From: Brachionus plicatilis
Lineage: Eukaryota; Rotifera; Eurotatoria; Ploima; Brachionidae
Assembly (NCBI GenBank): GCA_010279815.1
Contig: QEOQ01000526.1
Coordinates: forward strand, 388,910-402,185
Direction of reading: 5' to 3'
DNA: 13,276 nt
The first letter of the stretch is position 1; each line of letters opens with the position of its first letter. Made by a program: the position numbers and the translations under genes. This document shows, piece after piece, positions 7,442 through 13,276 of the stretch. The notes under the pieces were generated by a model, which worked only from the letters and a program-made list of their open reading frames with translations, ran no database searches and had not been told where the DNA came from.

Positions 7442-8087
7442 ATTACTAATAATTTTTCAATGTATCAAAATTAAAAAAAAAAATTTTATGAAATTTTGAA
7501 TAAAATATCTAAAAATATGAAAATGTAAAAATGTAAAATTTTCTTCATTTTGCCTTTTTTTTATTTCAAAATCTTAATATTTTTTTAATGAAATCATTTG
7601 ATACCAATACTTAATATGATATATTGATTGATTTTCCTAATTTGATACCTTTCAATTTAATTTAGATATCAACAAAAATATAAGTGTTTTTATATAATAC
7701 GTCATTAATTAATAAAATTACAATTTTTTTATACTCTTAATTTAGTAGATAGTGTTACTGGCTTGAAAACATGACGGTCTGAGTCTATAAAAATCAATTT
7801 AAATCAATAAAAATTAGTTTTTCTGATCCTTTTTCCACAGATATTAAATTTTTTTTAATGTTCTAATCGACTTGATACGCACAACTACTATTTAAAAAAA
7901 ATATGTATAAGAGAAATTTTTTCATGCTGAAAAAAAGAGCTGATAAAAAAATACAAAAAGAGCTTAAGTAGCTTAAAATAAAATTAAAATAAATTTAAAT
8001 TATTTTAAATGGGTTTTTATTTAAAATAGAAATATTTATTTTTCATTTACGATTTATTTTCACATATATAAAAAATTGAAAAATATA
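7442..8087. other. AT-rich stretch without a recognisable gene
   Basis: Stops in all frames and many A/T runs. No domain, RNA or clear repeat is seen. It may include decayed sequence from the MULE tail before it. Confidence 0.45.
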
Positions 8088-8620
8088 AAACCCTTTTGGT
8101 TTGGCAAATCTTTTCGTGATATTCGAAAGGTATCTGTTCTTTGACCACATTTGAGTTTCGCCTGCTTGAGAACCAGTTACCAATTATCCTGATTCAAATA
8201 TATTAAACATGACCATCTTTGATTTGTTTCACTTGAAAGAGAAAGCATACAAGTTCCTGTTTCAATATTCCAGAATTTTTACATACCATACATATCGAAA
8301 ACTAACTATTTCTTCATTTCTAGTCTCTTATATATCATAAATGGCATTTTTAAGCACCCTCCTGGTCCTAGGATCCACAGTTTCAAATTCGTTTCATCTG
8401 ATAAACTGACAAATATTGTTGAATTACTAAAAAGCAATAGAGAGATGATAAAACCTATTTGTCCAACAAAAGTTCTAATACATTCAAGAGTTGATATTTT
8501 CAAATATTTTATGGTAACATCTTTATATCCACTTAGTAAATAATCATCACCAAATACAGAAAGATGAATAACACCATCAGTGTGTCAAAACAAATGCCTA
8601 GCATTAATTATATTACCTGG
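8088..8620 (-). pseudogene. WD40-repeat protein pseudogene
   Basis: One minus-strand frame gives four degenerate WD40 blades: HTDGVIHLSVFGDDYLLSG with ITLECIRTF-like end (TLECIRTFVG); IGFIISLLLFSNSTIFVS with ETNLKLW; a third ending KFWNIETGTC; and a fourth with RWSCLIYLNQDN, then after a one-base shift near 8180, LVTGSQAGETQMWSK. The frame is broken by TGA (8587-8585), TAG (8308-8306) and TAA (8281-8279). The third blade spacing fits only if the last two stops are read through, so they are mutations and not introns. The GH and WD dipeptides are mostly changed. A full WD40 propeller needs about seven blades, so this is a fragment. The parent gene is unknown; further decayed sequence may extend above 8620 (a weak FILAFGKDQIGIYLVS near 8810-8750). 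Confidence 0.65.
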
Positions 8621-9661
8621 AAAGGAATTATCCTAATATTAAATTTCAATGAAATTTACTTCCGAAAAAGATAAAATAATGTAGGTGTTTTCTAAAAAAG
8701 CCAAAAACTTAGACTTATTTAAAAATACGCTTGATAAAAAAATTTGGAACTAACCAAGTAAATACCGATCTGATCTTTACCAAAAGCTAAAATGAAACCT
8801 TTTTTCTTATTTAAAATATAATAGATATAGTCTTGTGGAAAATTAAATAAATTCAAACTTTTAAGTTCTAAATTATTTTGGCATTATATTTAATTTAAGA
8901 TTTTTTGTTAATCAAATGAAATTAAAAGAGAAAAAATTATTTTTACACTGATTTTTCAAGTAATATTTTCAAAGTTTTGTTAACTTATAAAAACTTTGAA
9001 ACATCATAATCTTTGAAATTTAATTGATTTTATTTTTTTTAAATGTGCTTAAATATTTATATTCACCAATGGAGTTAAATCAATTTTAAAAGAATAATTA
9101 AACTTTATCAAAGTGTCAAGAGATGATGTTTATTCTTTCAAAAAATAAAATGAATAATTTAGGAAACTATGAAATTATAAAATTTTAAGTATCTGAGTAA
9201 ACCAGCTTTAAAATTAAAATTAATTTTCGCCACTTTTTTAAACTAATATTTTGATTTCTCAGAATCCAAATAAATCTAACATTCTAAGATCCAAAAAAAT
9301 TAAGTCTGGATTCATCAATAGGGAAAATCGAGGTTGTGTATCTAAATGTCATTTTCAATTTAATTTTTCTTATTTTCGATGTATTTGAAAAAAATAATTT
9401 GGAATGTTTAAGTTTAAAATGAATAAAAAAATTTATTTTTTTTAATATCATTTTTTTACTTTTTTTTGTTCATATATTGTTTTTTTGCCACAAACAACCT
9501 AGCTAATTTGTTTAGACGCCACAATGTATTTTTCATCATATCAAAAGTGGTTTTTTTTTAACTGCTAGTAAAAAAAAAATTAAATATAGCTAAATTTTTT
9601 TTATGCTTCCTAAAAAATTAATACCTGCTAGCTAATTTTAACACTAATTCAACCATCTAAG
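8621..9661. other. AT-rich stretch without a firm feature
   Basis: No gene supported. A weak run at about 8810-8750 on the minus strand could be an upstream part of the WD40 pseudogene. A weak run near 9300-9350 on the plus strand (FINRENRGC, with KCHF) is too short to interpret. The remainder is A/T-rich with stops in all frames. Confidence 0.4.
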
Positions 9662-10087
9662 ACTCCTTTGGAAAATTCGTTTCAAGAGTATTACGATTTA
9701 TCCAATGTAATAAATAGTGACAACTTATTAAATCCTTTACAATTAGATGAACCAAATGATTTAAATATTGATCAAAATTATCAAGCTGATGCACAAAAAT
9801 CTTCAAATAGTCCAAAACGCTGTGATAGACCTCGTGGTTCTACAGCTAAAAAACTAAATTTGATATTTACATATGATATTTTTATTTTTTTTGTCGGTAC
9901 TAAGCTTAATTTCTTTTTTCTTCTTTTCAAACTTAATATGAATAAAATTTTTTCAAAATATTTTTGGATATTTTTTTATACTTTTACTTTTGCTATCATA
10001 AACATAATATTACAAGCAGGTGAAAAAAAATTACTAGCAGAAGAAATAACGTCCCTAATTGAGTATGATCATTTTAACGCAACTTGA
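9662..10087 (+). pseudogene. Coding-like remnant or terminal exons with AT-hook-like motif
   Basis: An open frame with no ATG near its start. A possible acceptor (ATCTAAG) ends at 9661. Codons 9662-9855 give normal-looking polar protein: PLENSFQEYYDLSNV, an Asp/Asn-rich stretch, then SPKRCDRPRGSTAKK. The last resembles an AT-hook (RGRP core changed to CDRP) and the RGRPxGS tail of the MULE relic at 7132-7441. Bases about 9855-10019 are T-rich and translate to an implausible Phe/Ile-rich segment, most likely an in-frame intron ending at ACAAGCAG (acceptor, 10019), although no good donor is seen. The final piece is EKKLLAEEITSLIEYDHFNA, then stop at 10085-10087. It could be the 3' end of a decayed MULE-type gene or a real gene whose earlier exons I cannot find. 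Product unknown. Confidence 0.35.
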
Positions 10088-10166
10088 ATTTCCCATTATT
10101 AGAGAAATTTAAAAAATGGACTCAATTTTTAAAAATGTTTAAGCATTTAATTTATGTTTAATACGG

Positions 10167-10172
10167 TTTATT
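10167..10172 (-). terminator. Candidate polyadenylation signal of the HES gene
   Basis: AATAAA on the minus strand, about 60 bases after the HES stop codon, is suitably placed for a short 3' UTR. Confidence is limited by the AT-rich background. Confidence 0.4.
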
Positions 10173-10232
10173 TTAACAATAAAAAAACTAAAATATTTTA
10201 CAATTATTAATATATTAAATTTGTAATCAAAT

Positions 10233-11089
10233 TCACCATGGTCTCCAAACTTTAGAATCATTTGTTTCGATTTTTTCTTCGTAATTTAAATAATTTGACT
10301 CAAATTCAGATGAACTGGTGTTATAAATTATTTCCTGATTTGAGGTATTCTGCCGTATTAAGTCGGATTCAAACTGTCCTTCATAAGCATCGTTTTGATT
10401 AGAAAATACAATTTGTTCCTGGTGGATATTTGAAAAACTATCAATATCAATCGACTGATATTGTTTGTACAAGTTAACTATTAATCTTTGTCTGACCAAT
10501 TCGTCAATTTCATTAGAAAAATTTTCAGAGCGATATGAATCGGAAGTTATGAATTTTAAACACTCTTGAACGCACTCATAGTAACCTAATTTGTATTTAT
10601 CTTTTATTTTTGGATCTTCATTTGCCCAAACTTCTTTTAAGAAAAAATTTCAAAATTTTAAATTACCAGTTTTGTCAAGCTTACCATTCATTTTTTGTTT
10701 TTGTAAATTTTTTAAATGCTTTACTGTTAATTCAAGGATATCAGCTTTTTCTAGCTTGTGATTCCGAACAGGCTTTGATAATTTTTTATTTAAACAAATT
10801 TAAAAAAAAGAAAAAAAAATTACATTATGATTTGTCTGATTTAGAATAATGTTTTTTAATTCTTCTAGGCTTCGATTGATTCTCTCACGTCTCTTTTTTT
10901 CCATCAATGGTTTTGTATTCTTAGATTTTTATTTCAATATATTTGAACTCTTAAATTTTTTAAATAAATTACTTTTCTGTATTCACTGGCTTTAGCAGAA
11001 AGTTTAATAGCTAAATTATTTTTTCTGTGTTTTCGTTGATTGCTAATAAAGCTTATTTGATGAGGTGATGTTTCTGATGATGATGACAT
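10233..11089 (-). CDS. Hairy/Enhancer-of-split (HES) bHLH-Orange repressor, four exons
   Basis: Exons on the minus strand: 11089-10973, 10919-10824, 10772-10685 and 10633-10233, 702 nt in total and 233 residues. Introns of 53, 51 and 51 nt all start GTAA and end AG. Residues 1-39 end KASEYRK. The basic region (about 38-54) is NTKPLMEKKRRERIN, with the family Pro at 43 and the DNA-contacting Glu at 46. Helix 1 is SLEELKNIIL and helix 2 is HKLEKADILELTVKHLKNLQ (76-95). The Orange domain (about 112-159) has YKLGYYECVQECLKFI and IDELVRQRLI. The protein ends WRPW, the Groucho/TLE-recruiting tetrapeptide. HES proteins bind N-box/class C sites as dimers and repress transcription, often downstream of Notch. 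Pro 43 argues for HES over HEY, which has Gly there. Intron positions appear to match those of vertebrate HES1. The linker after Orange is short and Asn/Ser/Glu-rich. No defect is seen. Orthology to a particular HES is not resolved. Confidence 0.93.
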
Positions 11090-13276
11090 TTTGGTCTAGA
11101 AATTCAAAAATTCATCAAAACAACTATCTAAAAAAGAGACATATAGCACAAAATATTTAAAAGATTTTAAAAAAAAATCAATTGAATAGAATGATAGAAA
11201 AATTCGAATTCCAAATTTTTTTATTTTTCAAAAATTTTTTTAAATAAAATAACAGTCAGTTATTTAAATATTAATTTAAAAAAAAAATAAATAATTAACC
11301 CTTTAAAAAATTGAAAAAATTTTTTTTTCGCATTAAATTAACTTTTTTGTTTTAAATAGCTTTTGTGAAAACCAGAAAGAAAACTTTTCAATAACAAATT
11401 GTTTAATTATTTTTTTAAAATTTAAAAACAATATCTAAAAAATGAGTAGAAACAACATCATTTTTTGGAAAAAGCTTTTAATAATCGTGAAAATTGCTAA
11501 TAAATTTTTATTAATCTCATATAGTTCCAAGCCCTAATTTGGTATAAACGAACTAATTGAAATCATATTTACTTAAAAAAACAAAAAGTTATTATCTGAT
11601 CTTTTTATATAAACACTAGTCGTAAATTCTCGATTTAAAAATGTGAAGATTTATTTACTTTCCGCAATGAAATTTAATCTTCAGCACCACTACCAGACTT
11701 AAGAAAGCAATGACTAGTTGAAATAAGTACGGTTCAATTACATTTTTAAATTTCAAATTAGCTTTTTCAATTGACCAGATTAGGAAAGATAGAGTTATTG
11801 TAGAATATATTTTTTTTTCAATCGAACAATCTTGAGCGAATAAACAAACAATTTATGCAGAGAGAGACAAAAACACAAACAAACAATTTTAAGATTTGTA
11901 ATGACTTGATCATTAATCAAATTTGCAAAGGAAAATACTTTTCCATAAATAAATCTCATTGATTTCAAGAGGTTTAAATGTTTAGGAAAAGTTGTGCTAA
12001 TTACTTGGTTAGCAAGATTTAGGTCTTGTTTTGGGAAAAGTCATAAGTCAAATTGATTGTAATAAGATAGATTCAAATAAAGTACATATTGTTTTATCAA
12101 TTTTTTTTGTCGTGTCGGCAAGTTTTTTGTTCCTACGATTTAATTTCAATAAAGCACTGTGATAAAAGCCCTTGGACATAAATTTTTTAAAAGTAAAAAA
12201 TAGCCGTCAAAACTCGTATTTCAGGTATTTTGAGTATTAACCTTCTTTCATCCGTGTTAAATTTTATTTATCACAAGACGAAAATAAAAAGCTTAGAGTT
12301 CTAATTTTTTTTATTGATTGAGATCTAAAATCAAGATTCGATGTTAGTTAGTGCATGATTTGTTATTTTAGCAAGGGTTTATCAAAATTATCAATCATAT
12401 TTCTAATTTTTATTGATCTCTTCAAATAAGTAGATTTAGTATAAAATTTAAGGTTTTTAAAAAATTAAATATTTTTTTATTTAGATTTTAATTTGTCAGA
12501 ATTCTGTTGCAGGAAAAAAATTTAAAGTATTTTAATAAATGATCATGTTAAATAAAAAAATTCCTTTAAATAAATGGCACAATTTTTTTTCCTTTGATTT
12601 TCAAGTTGCGGTGTTCAGTTTTTTAAATTCCTCAGAATTTAAATTCTCTAAATTATTCCTAAAAGTTTAAAATAAAAAAATCTATTTATTTTGAAACTTG
12701 ATCTTTTTCATTCTAATAAAGCGCAATAAATCAATTAAAAAAAACTTAAGATTAATATTCTGTAAAAATTAAATAAAAATTGGAAAAAAAATGTGAACTT
12801 TTGAAAATAATCAATTTGATTTATTGATTACTAAAATTTACAGAACCAATTTTAAATTTTTGGAAAAAAATTGACTATTTTTATTTATGTCATTGTCTTC
12901 AAATCATTACTAAGTTATTTAAAACTGAAAATAAAAGTTTTTTTTTTATTAAATGTTTTAAATATTTTTCTATTCCTATCACAGTTAAAATGAGTATAAA
13001 ATGGAGTATTAACTAATTTAATTTTTCATTCCATCAGCCATATCACATTTTAAAGAATCAATTTAAGAAATTATAGGCAGTGTGAAATTTCATACAAAGT
13101 TCCAATACAAAAATAAAAAATTTTTATAACTTTTGTTCTAAATATCAAAAACTTGTTCTGTAAATGAAACAAAATGAAACAACCTTTGTTTCACCTATTT
13201 TGCAAGTCTTCAAAATATGTGCAAATTAATTGCGTTTTATTTTTCATACTTTTAAATAGAGTGCAATTTTGCAGAA
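11090..13276. other. AT-rich region upstream of HES, no gene seen
   Basis: About 2.2 kb without a coding stretch or domain on either strand. It should include the HES promoter. I found no canonical Su(H)/RBPJ site (YGTGGGAA) and no convincing TATA element at a fitting distance. One N-box-like CACAAG lies near 12274, where chance is a sufficient explanation. A small repeat cluster is at 13164-13192. Confidence 0.45.
13164..13192. repeat. Short GAAAC direct and inverted repeats
   Basis: AATGAAACAA is followed directly by a second AATGAAACAA, then TTGTTTC in inverted orientation within 29 bases. It can form a small hairpin. No function can be assigned. Confidence 0.35.

Noticed and set aside
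9290..9370. Short plus-strand run FINRENRGCVSKCHF considered as another FLYWCH finger
   Set aside because: Too short, with spacing of Trp/Cys/His positions not matching the family; kept only as a remark.
9480..9560. Minus-strand run TLWRLNKLARLFVAKKQ
   Set aside because: About 20 codons without domain resemblance or neighbours; chance is sufficient.
10610..10849. 79-codon plus-strand open frame
   Set aside because: It overlaps exons 2-4 and introns 2-3 of the HES gene in antisense, and ends in a Lys run from intron A/T tracts.

Overview
The window is very AT-rich eukaryotic DNA, almost certainly from a metazoan. The strongest evidence is a Hairy/Enhancer-of-split (HES) repressor gene: bHLH plus Orange domain plus a terminal WRPW, split by three introns of only 51-53 nt. 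Low GC, tiny introns and a mixed load of decayed LINEs and MULE transposons would suit a monogonont rotifer such as Brachionus, but that is a guess and other AT-rich invertebrates are possible.

Layout. 1-1110: a broken Mutator-like (MULE) transposase relic on the minus strand (about 482-800), then a degenerate tRNA-like element that may be a SINE head (about 1043-1110). 1657-3370: two decayed LINE 3' portions placed tail to tail. The plus-strand one ends in a UUCG-tetraloop hairpin and an ATT-repeat tail; the minus-strand one ends in another hairpin and an ACT-repeat tail. 3671-4633: a roughly 960-bp segment bounded by imperfect inverted repeats, containing a FLYWCH-like zinc-finger relic on the minus strand. 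5366-6763: an intact intronless ankyrin-repeat gene with a His-rich C-terminus. 7132-7441: the C-terminal tail of another MULE/SWIM relic on the plus strand. 8088-8620: a WD40-repeat pseudogene on the minus strand with three stops and a frameshift. 9662-10087: a plus-strand coding-like remnant with an AT-hook-like motif and an AT-rich, possibly intronic middle. 10233-11089: the four-exon HES gene on the minus strand. 11090-13276: AT-rich DNA upstream of HES in which I see no gene.

Only two genes look functional: the ankyrin-repeat gene and the HES gene. They lie in opposite orientations about 3.5 kb apart and show no sign of joint function. The rest is a graveyard of transposons and broken domains, with at least three or four MULE-type fragments (FLYWCH, transposase core, SWIM tails) in about 10 kb. 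I found no CRISPR array, rRNA gene or bacterial-type operon.
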